A stretch of DNA of 59,063 nt from Planctomycetota bacterium (GTDB taxonomy: Bacteria > Planctomycetota > Planctomycetia > Planctomycetales > Planctomycetaceae), in NCBI GenBank assembly GCA_003670925.1, contig QWQG01000169.1, positions 1 through 59,063 on the forward strand. Direction: 5' to 3'. The notes under the pieces are model-generated. The model saw only the letters and a program-made list of their open reading frames with translations. It was not told where the DNA came from and ran no database searches. The position numbers were made by a program, and so were the translations under genes. Positions 41,990 through 50,592 of the stretch are shown in pieces; within the stretch, counting starts at the first letter, position 1, and the number at the start of each line of letters is the position of its first letter.

Positions 41990-43075
41990 TCAAAACAAAT
42001 ATCGCTGGCCCGCCGAATCTCGGGGAGGCTTGAACAGGTCTGTTCGGGACGCGGGCAGTGTGGCGTCAAGGCCACAGCGTTGGCGGGAGAGTTTGAAGAG
42101 AGCGGAGATCTGATCGGCGAACGGGCCGGTACCTCGCATCCGAATGCGGAATTCGCTTTGACTGAGCTTGCCTTCTCGAACAGCCCGTAAACGTGATTCA
42201 ATTTTGTCCGCATGAGTCGGGCGATGGCGTTTGATCCAGTCGATAAAGATTGTTTCGACAGTCAGCGGTAACCGGACCATAATGTAACTGGCGGATTTGG
42301 CTCCGGCTTCCGCCACAGCTTTCAGCACGGCGGGCATTTCATCGTCGTTTAGCCCCGGTATGATGGGGGCCACCATGACGTGGACGGGAATTCCGGCTTC
42401 CGCAAGTTTCCGGATCGCTTCCAGCCGACCGGCGGGTGCCGTGCAGGCGGGTTCAAGAACTTTCGTGAGTCCCTGATCCAGACTATTGATACTGATGGCG
42501 ACTCTGCACAGATTCATGGACGCAAGTTCGCTCAGCAAATCGACATCGCGCGTCACCAGCGAGTTTTTGGTGATCAACGACATCGGCTGCCGGGCTTCCA
42601 GAGCGACCTCAAGGCACTGGCGCGTGATCTGCAGTTTGCGTTCGATCGGCTGATAACAGTCGGTGACTCCTGAGAACATCACTGGTTCGCATTTGTACTT
42701 TGGTCGTGCGAGCCAGTCGCGAAAAAGAGTGGGAGCGTTCCGTTTGACGAAGATCTTCGTTTCAAAATCCAGTCCGGCGCTCAGCCCGAGGTATTCATGC
42801 GTGGGCCGGGCGTAACAATAACTGCAGCCGTGCAGGCAGCCTCGATACGGATTAAGACTGTATCGAAACGGGATGTCTGGGCTGTCGTTTTCGGAAATGA
42901 CAGACTTTGACGAATCATCGAAGTACCGCGTAGTGGGGCGTGCAAGCTGCTGCAGGAATTCGTCGTCGAATTCCAGTTGTTCGAAGTCTGCTTCGTGAAT
43001 GACGGTCAGGAATCTGTTCGCCGGGTTGTCAGCGGCGCCTCGCCCAACAGGATCTCGTCCGGGATTTCTTGACAT
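41990..43075 (-). CDS. Radical SAM protein, PA0069-like
   Basis: 361 residues from the ATG at 43075. The cluster motif is GCLHGCSYCYARPTHEYLGL (CxxxCxYC), preceded by YSLNPYRGC and the PA0069-like N-terminus VGRGAADNPANRF. Others: FSGVTDCYQPIERKLQITRQ and AGIPVHVMVAPIIPGLNDDE. Related to the spore photoproduct lyase-type group; the reaction is not known. A TTG at 43090 is a less likely start. Confidence 0.9.
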   Translation of the reverse strand: MSRNPGRDPVGRGAADNPANRFLTVIHEADFEQLEFDDEFLQQLARPTTRYFDDSSKSVISENDSPDIPFRYSLNPYRGCLHGCSYCYARPTHEYLGLSAGLDFETKIFVKRNAPTLFRDWLARPKYKCEPVMFSGVTDCYQPIERKLQITRQCLEVALEARQPMSLITKNSLVTRDVDLLSELASMNLCRVAISINSLDQGLTKVLEPACTAPAGRLEAIRKLAEAGIPVHVMVAPIIPGLNDDEMPAVLKAVAEAGAKSASYIMVRLPLTVETIFIDWIKRHRPTHADKIESRLRAVREGKLSQSEFRIRMRGTGPFADQISALFKLSRQRCGLDATLPASRTDLFKPPRDSAGQRYLF

Positions 43076-43372
43076 GAGAATCGACGACAACGCGAAAATG
43101 GAAATGCGGAGGCTGTAAAACGCTGGCTCCGACGGTACTCTACGCGGGCTGGCCCGAAATGTTGAGGCTGAACCTCAAATCAGCCGAAACGCGCAGCGGT
43201 CTCTTGATTTAGAGGCCCTAACAAAACAGCTACGAAGGGCGGTTAGGCGTTCTTAGGCTGAATTCCGCGTGGGCCAGGGCGTCCAGGCTGGCATCGAATG
43301 CAGAAAACTCCACGTTTTTTGGAATGCACTGACAAGCTGGAAGCTTATCCCACGATTACATGAGGACCACAC

Positions 43373-44179
43373 ATGAAGAATTCGCGGCCCCAAGGGTCGG
43401 TAGCCTACAAGAACGCCGGACGGGTGATTTTGGTGAGTGGTGGTGCAGGCGGAATCGGGCGCGCGATCTGCGAGGCATTTGCGGCTTCCGGGGCAAACGT
43501 CGTGTGTCTGGACATTAACGCAGATTCTGCGGCCGATCTGCCGGACGGGATTGCATTTGTCGCGGGCGACACTTCGCTCGAGGACGACTGCCGCAATGCC
43601 ATCGAATTCGCAGTCCAGACGTTTGGCGCTCTGGATGTGCTGGTGAATAACGCCGCCATTCAGCCTCCGTCTTCTTATGCCCCGCTGCATGAGTTTCCAA
43701 CAGAACTGTGGGAACGCATGGTGGGAGTCAACTTCACAGGCTATTCACTGCTGGCAAAACATGCGTTGATACAGATGCTGAAGCAGGACAGTGGTGTGAT
43801 CGTGAACATCGCCAGCGGTCAGGCGCATCGGACGACTCGAGGGGTTCCCGCCTATGGTCCGATCAAGGCAGCGAATCTGCTCCAGACGCGGCAATGGGGC
43901 GTCGAGTACGCTCGTGAGGGAATTCGCGTTGTGTCTGTTTCGCCGGGTGCGATCAGGACGCCGCTTGTCGAAGCGACATTACATGAGCAAGGCGGTGAGG
44001 CACAGTTAGCGAATCGCCATCCACTGGGTCGCATCGGTCGACCGGATGAAGTTGCCGCCGCCGTGCTGTGGCTTGCCAGCGACGATGCGTCATTTGTCAC
44101 GGCCACGGATTTAGAAGTCGATGGTGGCCTGGGCGCATTCGGAGCTTTTGCTGATCCGTATCCATGTCCACCGCTGTGA
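43373..44179 (+). CDS. SDR family oxidoreductase
   Basis: Short-chain dehydrogenase/reductase, 268 residues. Cofactor motif VSGGAGGIGRA, NNAA motif in LDVLVNNAAIQPP, catalytic Ser in VNIASGQAHR, Tyr/Lys in AYGPIKAAN, C-terminal DEVAAAVLWLASDDASFVTA. CLDIN after beta-2 suggests NAD preference. The substrate is unknown. The stop overlaps the first possible start of the S46 peptidase. Confidence 0.93.
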   Translation: MKNSRPQGSVAYKNAGRVILVSGGAGGIGRAICEAFAASGANVVCLDINADSAADLPDGIAFVAGDTSLEDDCRNAIEFAVQTFGALDVLVNNAAIQPPSSYAPLHEFPTELWERMVGVNFTGYSLLAKHALIQMLKQDSGVIVNIASGQAHRTTRGVPAYGPIKAANLLQTRQWGVEYAREGIRVVSVSPGAIRTPLVEATLHEQGGEAQLANRHPLGRIGRPDEVAAAVLWLASDDASFVTATDLEVDGGLGAFGAFADPYPCPPL

Positions 44180-44229
44180 AAATCGTCCACAAGCAAAATG
44201 GCTGTCCCTTCAGGCTAACGAGTCCGCGC

Positions 44230-46377
44230 ATGTCCAGTCTTCAACTTTCGATTGCAACTCTGCTTATGAGTCTTATGAGTGTGTCGCCGATTGTCGCGGA
44301 GGACGGCATGTTTCCGATGAGCGAACTGCCGCGTTTGAATCTGGCTGACAAGGGCATCGAGCTGACGGCCGATCAGCTGTTCAATCCTGATCACATCAGT
44401 CTGGTTGATGGGATTTGCCGCGTGAACGGATGCACGGGATCGTTTGTCTCGGACAGCGGCCTGATCATCACCAATCATCATTGTGCGTTCGATGCGATCC
44501 AGAAAGCCAGCACTCCGCAAAACGACCTGCTTGCCAATGGATTCAGCGCGGCGGCGCATGAACAGGAGATTTCCGCCCCGGACTATCAGGTCCGCATTAC
44601 GGAGAACTACCATGACATTTCCAGTGACGTGCTGGCAGCGGTCACAGACGAGATGTCGTTTCTGGAACGCACAAAAGCGATCGATAAGCGCCGCAAAGAA
44701 TTGGAAGTCGCCGCAGAAAAAGAGCATCTGGGGCTGCGGGCCGAAGTCGCTGAAATGTTCGCGGGCAAGACGTATGTGCTGTTTCTTTACACATATCTGA
44801 AAGACGTGCGACTAGTCTTCGCACCTCCGGCGTCTATCGGCAATTTCGGTGGCGAAGTAGACAACTGGGAGTGGCCTCGGCACACCGGTGACTTTTCATT
44901 CATGCGTGCCTACACGGCTCCGGATGGATCATCGGCGACCTATGCGACGCAAAATATCCCTTACAAACCGAAGCGCTTCATTCAGGTGGCACCGGAAGGC
45001 GTCGAGGAAAACGATGCTGTGTTTCTGCTCGGCTATCCCGGCCGTACGGCGCGTCATCGGACCGCCAGCTTTCTGCGATACGAACAGGACGTACGACTGC
45101 CGACGATTGTGGAACTCTACAACTGGCAGATCGATGAAATGGAGAAAGCCGGTGTCAAAGATCGCGCGGTGGAGATCAAACATGCCTCGCGCATGAGGTC
45201 ACTCGCCAACACAGAGAAGCGATCCCGAGGTCAGTTGTTGGGACTTCGCCGGGCAAAAATTGTCCAGACGAGGGCTCAGCAGGAAGCAGAACTGCAGGCG
45301 TTCATCGACAGCGATGCGGCGCGGTCGGCGAAATATGGAACACTGTTCAAGGACATTGGAGCCGTCGATGCAGAATTGTCAGCCGCCGGGCCTTTTGAGC
45401 TCAATCTGGTCCAGCTGCGACAGGCTTGCCGAGCTGCGGCGTTTGGTTACTTTGTCTACGATGCTGCTGTGGAGCGTGGGAAGGCGGATCTTGAGCGCGA
45501 AACACCGTACATGGATCGCAATTTTTCGCAATCCGTGCAGGAACTTCAGGTCTCCATGAGCGACTGGCATCCGCCGACTGATCAGATCCTGCTGGCAGGC
45601 ATGCTGGAACGCCTGAGCCGGATACCGATGGCCCGCGAGACCGAACCGCTCAAGTCGTTCCTGGGCGAACCGGGGACGCTGGCAGCAAAGACTGAGGCCT
45701 TGATCACGAAGACGCGATTGGGCGAGCTCAGCTTTGTTCTGGAGTGTCTAAAAAAAACACCCGCTGAGTTGCAGCAGGTCGATGATCCATTATTGCGTCT
45801 GATCGTGCAGCTCCACCCGGTTTATATGAAACTGCGAGAAACGGACAAGACCCGTGATGGAAGGCTGGGGCAGTTGTATGGTTCGCTGATTGAGGTCAAG
45901 CAGCAGTTTCTCGCCACCAGTTTTATTCCCGATGCCAACTCAACGCTGAGATTTACCTGTGGCCGCATCAAGTCCTATTCGCCGGCAGACGCCGTGATCA
46001 GAACGCCGATTTCGACGCTACGCGGCGTGATCGAAAAGACGACCGGGGTCGAACCGTTCATTACTCCTGATCGTGTGCTGAAGAAGTATGAAGCCGGTGA
46101 GTTTGGTCGCTTCGTGCATCCGCGTCTGGGTCAGGTTCCTGTGGCCATCCTGTACGACACTGATACCACGGGAGGCAACTCTGGCAGTCCTGTCCTGAAT
46201 TGCCGAGGCCAGCTTGTCGGAGTCAACTTTGACCGCTGCTTTGAAGCGACCATCAACGACTTTGCGTGGAATAAAGACTACAGCCGTTCGATCGGCGTGG
46301 ATATCCGCTATGTGCTGTGGATCACGGGCATCGTCTATGAGGCGGATCACTTGTTGAAAGAGTTGGGTGTAGAGTAG
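44230..46377 (+). CDS. S46 family dipeptidyl peptidase
   Basis: Exported serine exopeptidase of the DPP7/DPP11 family. Signal peptide MSSLQLSIATLLMSLMSVSP before IVAED; ATG 44230 is preferred over 44164 for this reason. Catalytic His in SGLIITNHHCAFDAIQ and Ser in TTGGNSGSPVLNCRGQLVGV. An Arg follows in GVNFDRCFEATIND, where DPP11 has Arg and DPP7 Gly, suggesting Asp/Glu preference in P1 (inference). Length 715 residues, as usual. 50 bp after the SDR gene, possibly cotranscribed. Confidence 0.93.
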   Translation: MSSLQLSIATLLMSLMSVSPIVAEDGMFPMSELPRLNLADKGIELTADQLFNPDHISLVDGICRVNGCTGSFVSDSGLIITNHHCAFDAIQKASTPQNDLLANGFSAAAHEQEISAPDYQVRITENYHDISSDVLAAVTDEMSFLERTKAIDKRRKELEVAAEKEHLGLRAEVAEMFAGKTYVLFLYTYLKDVRLVFAPPASIGNFGGEVDNWEWPRHTGDFSFMRAYTAPDGSSATYATQNIPYKPKRFIQVAPEGVEENDAVFLLGYPGRTARHRTASFLRYEQDVRLPTIVELYNWQIDEMEKAGVKDRAVEIKHASRMRSLANTEKRSRGQLLGLRRAKIVQTRAQQEAELQAFIDSDAARSAKYGTLFKDIGAVDAELSAAGPFELNLVQLRQACRAAAFGYFVYDAAVERGKADLERETPYMDRNFSQSVQELQVSMSDWHPPTDQILLAGMLERLSRIPMARETEPLKSFLGEPGTLAAKTEALITKTRLGELSFVLECLKKTPAELQQVDDPLLRLIVQLHPVYMKLRETDKTRDGRLGQLYGSLIEVKQQFLATSFIPDANSTLRFTCGRIKSYSPADAVIRTPISTLRGVIEKTTGVEPFITPDRVLKKYEAGEFGRFVHPRLGQVPVAILYDTDTTGGNSGSPVLNCRGQLVGVNFDRCFEATINDFAWNKDYSRSIGVDIRYVLWITGIVYEADHLLKELGVE

Positions 46378-46741
46378 GTGCAAGGTCGGCCGATTTCCTT
46401 CGGAGTGAAAGTACCCTGATCTAAGTTCCGCGTGTTGACTTGGTTTTCTGTCCTGCAATGTTCCATCGGACTGGCGCAATCTGACGTCCCCGATGGCAAC
46501 GGTAGCATGCGTGGACGATTCGGAGATTTTGACATTGTCATCACAACAACCGCCCGTCTTGCGGGTGCGATTCATTCGCTGACTTTGCGATCAGAACCCC
46601 GCCGCGGCGGGGTGCCACGAGATGATAGTTGAACGGATGTGCCCAGATAACTAAAATGAGGAGTTGCACGGGACGTACTTCTGGCGCAGCCTGAATTGCG
46701 TCGCCGGGATATTTAGAAATTATTTGCAACTAGGGCTTTTC
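46378..46741. other. Intergenic region, 364 bp, with GC palindrome
   Basis: No gene is accepted. ACCCCGCCGCGGCGGGGT (46596-46613) is a perfect 18-bp palindrome, about 220 bp after the peptidase stop; it may be a repeat or termination hairpin. Confidence 0.55.
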
Positions 46742-47596
46742 ATGAAGATTCAAGCAACGTGTCCGACTTGCCAAGTGGCCATTGCCGTCGCTGCGGAGCA
46801 TGCAGGCAAGCGGGTACGTTGTCCGAAATGTAGTGGCGCGATTTCGATCCCAGGTGCTGCGGCATCCCAATCTCCTCCTGGACCTCCGGGAAAGTCGAAG
46901 CCGCAGGCATCCCCACTAGGAACGTCGCAACCAAGCAGCGCATCGGCATCGAATTCGCCGCGGCGCGATCAACCGGAAGCACCGCCCGGAAAAGCTCGAC
47001 GAACCAACGAAGTCCCGGGCGAACGGCCACCAGAAAAAGGCAAATCGGCACCGCAGCGTCGACGTCAGGAGCCCACTGGTGACGACGTCTGGAATCAGCC
47101 ACTCTCCAGTTATTCATCGCCTGCAATCGAAGAAGAACACTTTGATGCGTTTGGCATTGCTCCCAAAAGTGGGCATGGTCAAGGCGAACGCCATTCAAAC
47201 GCGGGGCAGCGGAAAGGCGGCACCTCCAACATGTCTTCATCGCCTAGCTTGAAAATTCCACTGATCATGGCGGCGATCGGAATCGGATCTGCGTTTCTGT
47301 TTGGCGCGATCGGACTCGCCTTTCCGCCTGCGCTCATCGGGCTGGCGATTGGTGGACTGGTGAGCGCCGTGTTGGCAATCTGGGGGTCGATCAAATTTCT
47401 GATGAACGCGTTTGAAGTAGCTCCCATGACTGGATTTCTGTGTTTTTTCTGCAGCCCATATGCGCTTTACTTTTTGGTCTCACGCTGGGACATCAACAAG
47501 AATGCCTTTTTGATTTATTTGCTAGGTTGTCTCGTAGGCGGTATTTCATTCGTGGTCGTGCTCGTAAGTGGCGGCTTAGTTTCAGTTAGCCCATAA
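46742..47596 (+). CDS. Zinc-ribbon, Pro-rich linker, membrane protein
   Basis: 284 residues from the ATG at 46742. An N-terminal zinc ribbon (ATCPTCQVAIAVAAEHAGKR then VRCPKCSG, two CxxC), about 120 residues of Pro/Ser/Arg-rich linker, then about four membrane segments (LKIPLIMAAIGIGSAFLFGA; PPALIGLAIGGLVSAVLAIW; TGFLCFFCSPYALYFLV; LIYLLGCLVGGISFVVVLVS). This layout is common among planctomycete membrane proteins with no known role. 21 bp before the next gene, likely one operon. Confidence 0.75.
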   Translation: MKIQATCPTCQVAIAVAAEHAGKRVRCPKCSGAISIPGAAASQSPPGPPGKSKPQASPLGTSQPSSASASNSPRRDQPEAPPGKARRTNEVPGERPPEKGKSAPQRRRQEPTGDDVWNQPLSSYSSPAIEEEHFDAFGIAPKSGHGQGERHSNAGQRKGGTSNMSSSPSLKIPLIMAAIGIGSAFLFGAIGLAFPPALIGLAIGGLVSAVLAIWGSIKFLMNAFEVAPMTGFLCFFCSPYALYFLVSRWDINKNAFLIYLLGCLVGGISFVVVLVSGGLVSVSP

Positions 47597-47617
47597 GTTC
47601 AGCAGCCGGAACAGCGT

Positions 47618-48193
47618 ATGTCCAATTCTGCCAACGTGAATTCGGTCGATGCGATCCGGCTGTTTGCCGCGGCGGTTATGAAGTTTCAGGAGGAAGCACG
47701 ACTGTGTCTCAGCATGATGGATGCGCAGTTGCGGCAAATTCTGTTTTGGCTAGAACGCGATCGACCGGGATTTTGGAAGCATGAGATTGAAAACTGTATG
47801 CGTGAGGTTGCCGAAGCACGTGTGCGGCTGCATCAGTGTCGCATGAGGAGGATGGGTGACTTCCGCCCGTCGTGTATTGAAGAAGTGAAGGATCTGGAAA
47901 AATCCCAGCACGACGTTGAGTTCGCTCAGAAGCAGATTCCGAATGTGAAACGCTGGTTCGGCGAAGCAACGCATGAGGCCGAAGAATATCGGGGGCGAGC
48001 CGCGCAGTTGACTCAAGCCGTCGAACGCGATCTCCCACGATTGATGGCACTCTTGGCGTTTACGATCGATCGGCTGGAAGCCTATGCCGCTGTCAGCAGT
48101 CCGAGTGGGATGCCGGAAGCGGCGCGCATGCCACAGATCAGCGCGGAGCTCGAGGCATTCCTGAAGACGGCGCAGCAGGACGATCTTATGTAG
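47618..48193 (+). CDS. Helical coiled-coil protein, conserved in planctomycetes
   Basis: 191 residues, strongly helical, opening ANVNSVDAIRLFAAAVMKFQ and rich in heptad-like stretches up to about residue 165. It resembles, from memory, a group of planctomycete proteins with a WXG100-like helical hairpin, but no W-X-G motif is seen; this likeness is weak. Its stop TAG is part of repeat copy D. The upstream zinc-ribbon gene suggests shared function. Confidence 0.65.
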   Translation: MSNSANVNSVDAIRLFAAAVMKFQEEARLCLSMMDAQLRQILFWLERDRPGFWKHEIENCMREVAEARVRLHQCRMRRMGDFRPSCIEEVKDLEKSQHDVEFAQKQIPNVKRWFGEATHEAEEYRGRAAQLTQAVERDLPRLMALLAFTIDRLEAYAAVSSPSGMPEAARMPQISAELEAFLKTAQQDDLM

Positions 48194-48251
48194 GATGGAC
48201 ATTCATGTCCGTCGCACGGCTAATATCTCGGACATGAATGTCCAAGCTCTA
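48189..48251 (-). repeat. Dispersed inverted-terminal repeat, copy D (short)
   Basis: 63 bp. Holds both ends of the family, TGTAGGATGGACATTCATGT on the left and CGGACATGAATGTCCAAGCT on the right, but nearly all the interior is gone: a deletion form of the roughly 130-bp copies. The left end supplies the TAG of the 47618 gene. Confidence 0.8.
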
Positions 48252-48264
48252 GGAATCGCAGCAC

Positions 48265-48933
48265 TTGTCATACCTTCTCGCACGCGATCGATACCAGAGA
48301 TTCCTCTTTCTGTTCTTTCTGCTGTTCTTCGCCGGTAGTTGCATTTCTCCGCCGTATCGACAATTTTTGCTGATGCAGCACGTGCCGACGGTACTCGCCG
48401 CCTTGTTGCTGGCTTATTTGGCGAACCGTTTTGTTATCGGTCGGTGGAGTTTTTTGTCGATCATCATGTTTCTATGCCTGCATACGCTGGGCGCCCGTTA
48501 TCTGTACTCGTACGTGCCGTACGATGTCTGGTCACAGGAGCTGCTGGGTGTCACCGTAAGTGAAGTCTTTGGCTTCCAGCGTAATCATTACGATCGCGTC
48601 GTGCATTTTTCTTACGGACTGCTGCTGGCCGTTCCCGTTCAGGAATTCGAACGTCGGTATCTCCGACTGTCCAAAGTCATGTCGTCGTTGCTGGCCCTTG
48701 AGTTCATCCTTGCGACGAGCGCGGGTTACGAATTGCTGGAATGGCTGGTTGCGGTTGTCTTTACACCGGAATGGGCCGATAAATTCCTCGGACAGCAGGG
48801 CGACATCTTCGACGCCCAGAAGGACACGGCCCTTGCGACGGGGGGAGCGGTCGTGTCCATCTGCGTGATGGCATTGACCGACCGGTGGCCCATGTTCCGT
48901 AGCGGAATTCGCAAGAATTCAGAGCTTCCCTAA
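48265..48933 (+). CDS. DUF2238 family membrane protein
   Basis: 222 residues with about six membrane segments (FLFLFFLLFFAGSCISPP first), and the DUF2238/YjdF pattern GFQRNHYDRVVHFSYGLLLA and SAGYELLEWLVAVVF, then GDIFDAQKDTALATGGAVVS. The start codon is TTG at 48265; a TAG is in frame at 48250-48252, so no other start is available. It lies directly after copy D. Function unknown. Confidence 0.85.
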   Translation: MSYLLARDRYQRFLFLFFLLFFAGSCISPPYRQFLLMQHVPTVLAALLLAYLANRFVIGRWSFLSIIMFLCLHTLGARYLYSYVPYDVWSQELLGVTVSEVFGFQRNHYDRVVHFSYGLLLAVPVQEFERRYLRLSKVMSSLLALEFILATSAGYELLEWLVAVVFTPEWADKFLGQQGDIFDAQKDTALATGGAVVSICVMALTDRWPMFRSGIRKNSELP

Positions 48934-48986
48934 ATTTTTACAAATTCAGCTACACAAACTCTTTTCTGCCAGCTTCGCTGGGCAAA

Positions 48987-49021
48987 CAAAAAAGGCTGTC
49001 CAGTGTTGCCACTGGACAGCC
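48987..49021 (-). terminator. Terminator of the glutamine synthetase gene
   Basis: Perfect 12-bp stem GGCTGTCCAGTG/CACTGGACAGCC with a 4-nt loop (48994-49021). Read on the minus strand it is followed by TTTTTTG. It lies 110 bp past the glnII stop. Plus-strand reading lacks a T run. Confidence 0.85.
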
Positions 49022-49130
49022 CGGGAGGATTGATCGCGGGGATTACTCCCCACGATCAGCAGTGACTCCCAATCCAGCCACCCGTCTCCTTAACGGACGA
49101 ACCGCTACGATTCGGGATGAGTGGATTCGT

Positions 49131-50144
49131 TCAGATTTTCACAGACTTAACAGTCCGGATGATCTCCGCAGCTACCTTATAAGGATCAGCATTGGAGGCA
49201 GGACGACGATCTTCCAGCCAGCCCTTCCAGCCATTCTGGACAGTCGCGATCGGAATGCGGATCGAAGCACCGCGATCGGACACGCCGAAGCTGAACTTGT
49301 CGATCGTTTGTGTTTCATGCTTACCTGTCAAACGCAGATGGTTATCTGCACCGTAGACCGCGATGTGTTCTTTGACACGTGGCGCGAATGCATTGCAGAT
49401 CTTTTCGTAGGTTTCTTTGCTCCCACAGGTACGCAACGCCGTATTTGAAAAGTTGGCGTGCATGCCGGAGCCATTCCAATCGGTATCACCCAGCGGTTTA
49501 CAGTGCCAGTTGATGGAAAGGTTGTACTTCTCTGCGGTACGTTCCAGCAAATACCGAGCCAGCCAGACCTCGTCCCCTGCGCGTTGAGCGCCTTTCGCGA
49601 AGACTTGGAATTCCCACTGGCCAGTGGCCACTTCCGCATTGATGCCTTCGATATTGATGCCCGCCTGAATACACATATCCAGATGCTCTTCAATTAATTC
49701 GCGACCAAAGGCATTTTTCGCACCCACAGAACAGTAATAAGGTCCCTGTGGAGCAGGGTAGCCGCCAACCGGGAATCCCAAAGGCAGATTAGTTTCGCGC
49801 TCCCAAAGGAAATATTCCTGTTCGAAACCGAACCAGAAATCGTCGTCGTCATCTAAAATCGTGGCTCGGCCATTCGACTCATGGATGGAACCATCCGCAT
49901 TCAAGACTTCCGTCATCACCAAGAAAGCATCCATCCGACCGGGGTCCGGCAGGATGGCGACGGGCTTTAGCAGACAGTCTGAGGATCCGCCCGGAGCCTG
50001 ATTCGTGGAACTCCCATCGAAGCACCAGATCGGGCATTCTTCAAGAGTGCCACCAAAATCCTTCACCACTTTTGTTTTGGCTCGCAGCCCTTGGGTGGGT
50101 TTGCTGCCGTCCAGCCAAATGTACTCCAACTTTGCTTTCGACAT
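49131..50144 (-). CDS. glnII: Type II glutamine synthetase
   Basis: Glutamate-ammonia ligase of the eukaryotic-like GSII class, 337 residues. EYIWLDGSKPTQGLRAKTKV, IWCFDGSSTNQAPGGSSDCL, WFGFEQEYFLWERETNLPLG, GINAEVATGQWEFQVFAKGA, LSINWHCKPLGDTDWNGSGM and FSFGVSDRGASIRIPIATVQ are all class II marks. Length and lack of the long GSI insertion fit class II. Terminator downstream at 48987. Confidence 0.96.
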   Translation of the reverse strand: MSKAKLEYIWLDGSKPTQGLRAKTKVVKDFGGTLEECPIWCFDGSSTNQAPGGSSDCLLKPVAILPDPGRMDAFLVMTEVLNADGSIHESNGRATILDDDDDFWFGFEQEYFLWERETNLPLGFPVGGYPAPQGPYYCSVGAKNAFGRELIEEHLDMCIQAGINIEGINAEVATGQWEFQVFAKGAQRAGDEVWLARYLLERTAEKYNLSINWHCKPLGDTDWNGSGMHANFSNTALRTCGSKETYEKICNAFAPRVKEHIAVYGADNHLRLTGKHETQTIDKFSFGVSDRGASIRIPIATVQNGWKGWLEDRRPASNADPYKVAAEIIRTVKSVKI

Positions 50145-50592
50145 GCTCTGTCTATCCTCCCGGAAAAACCTGTAGAATCGCGGTATCGCTGGGCATTCAC
50201 GGCACTCCCATCACACGAGAAACGGGATGAAATTTTCTACCCAACCTGCTCTGCTTCCCGCGACGGAAGCCGCATCCTTGCAGGAACTCACCGGGTGTCG
50301 CCAGACACTGGCGACCAGAAGACACTTGCCCGTTTTGCCCCCGTCAGCCGAACGATGAGGAATCGGCTGCTGTTTTAATAAGCAGAGGTGCCCCATCCAA
50401 AGGCACTTGGCTGCAATTTTTCTTGATTATTGCCACCCGAATTGTTGTACGCATTCGCTGTTCCAATTGCACGCGATTGGCAGCGACATGTGGGAAACGA
50501 GTCTGGATTTCTCAGCTGTTGGTAAGTGGAACGGGCACTGTCTAAACTGCCGCGGCAGTTATGCAGTTTTCCATCACGAGGCACATTTGGAA
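50145..50592. other. Intergenic region, 448 bp
   Basis: Divergent promoters of glnII and the CNNM gene should lie here. A frame continuing upstream of 50593 to 50407 has no conserved features and is not called coding. No other feature is seen. Confidence 0.5.

Noticed and set aside
46432-46632. 66-codon frame after the S46 peptidase
   Set aside because: Spans the GC palindrome, no conserved features or signal for translation.
48994-49021. Plus-strand terminator for the DUF2238 gene
   Set aside because: The T run follows only on the minus strand, so it is assigned to glnII.
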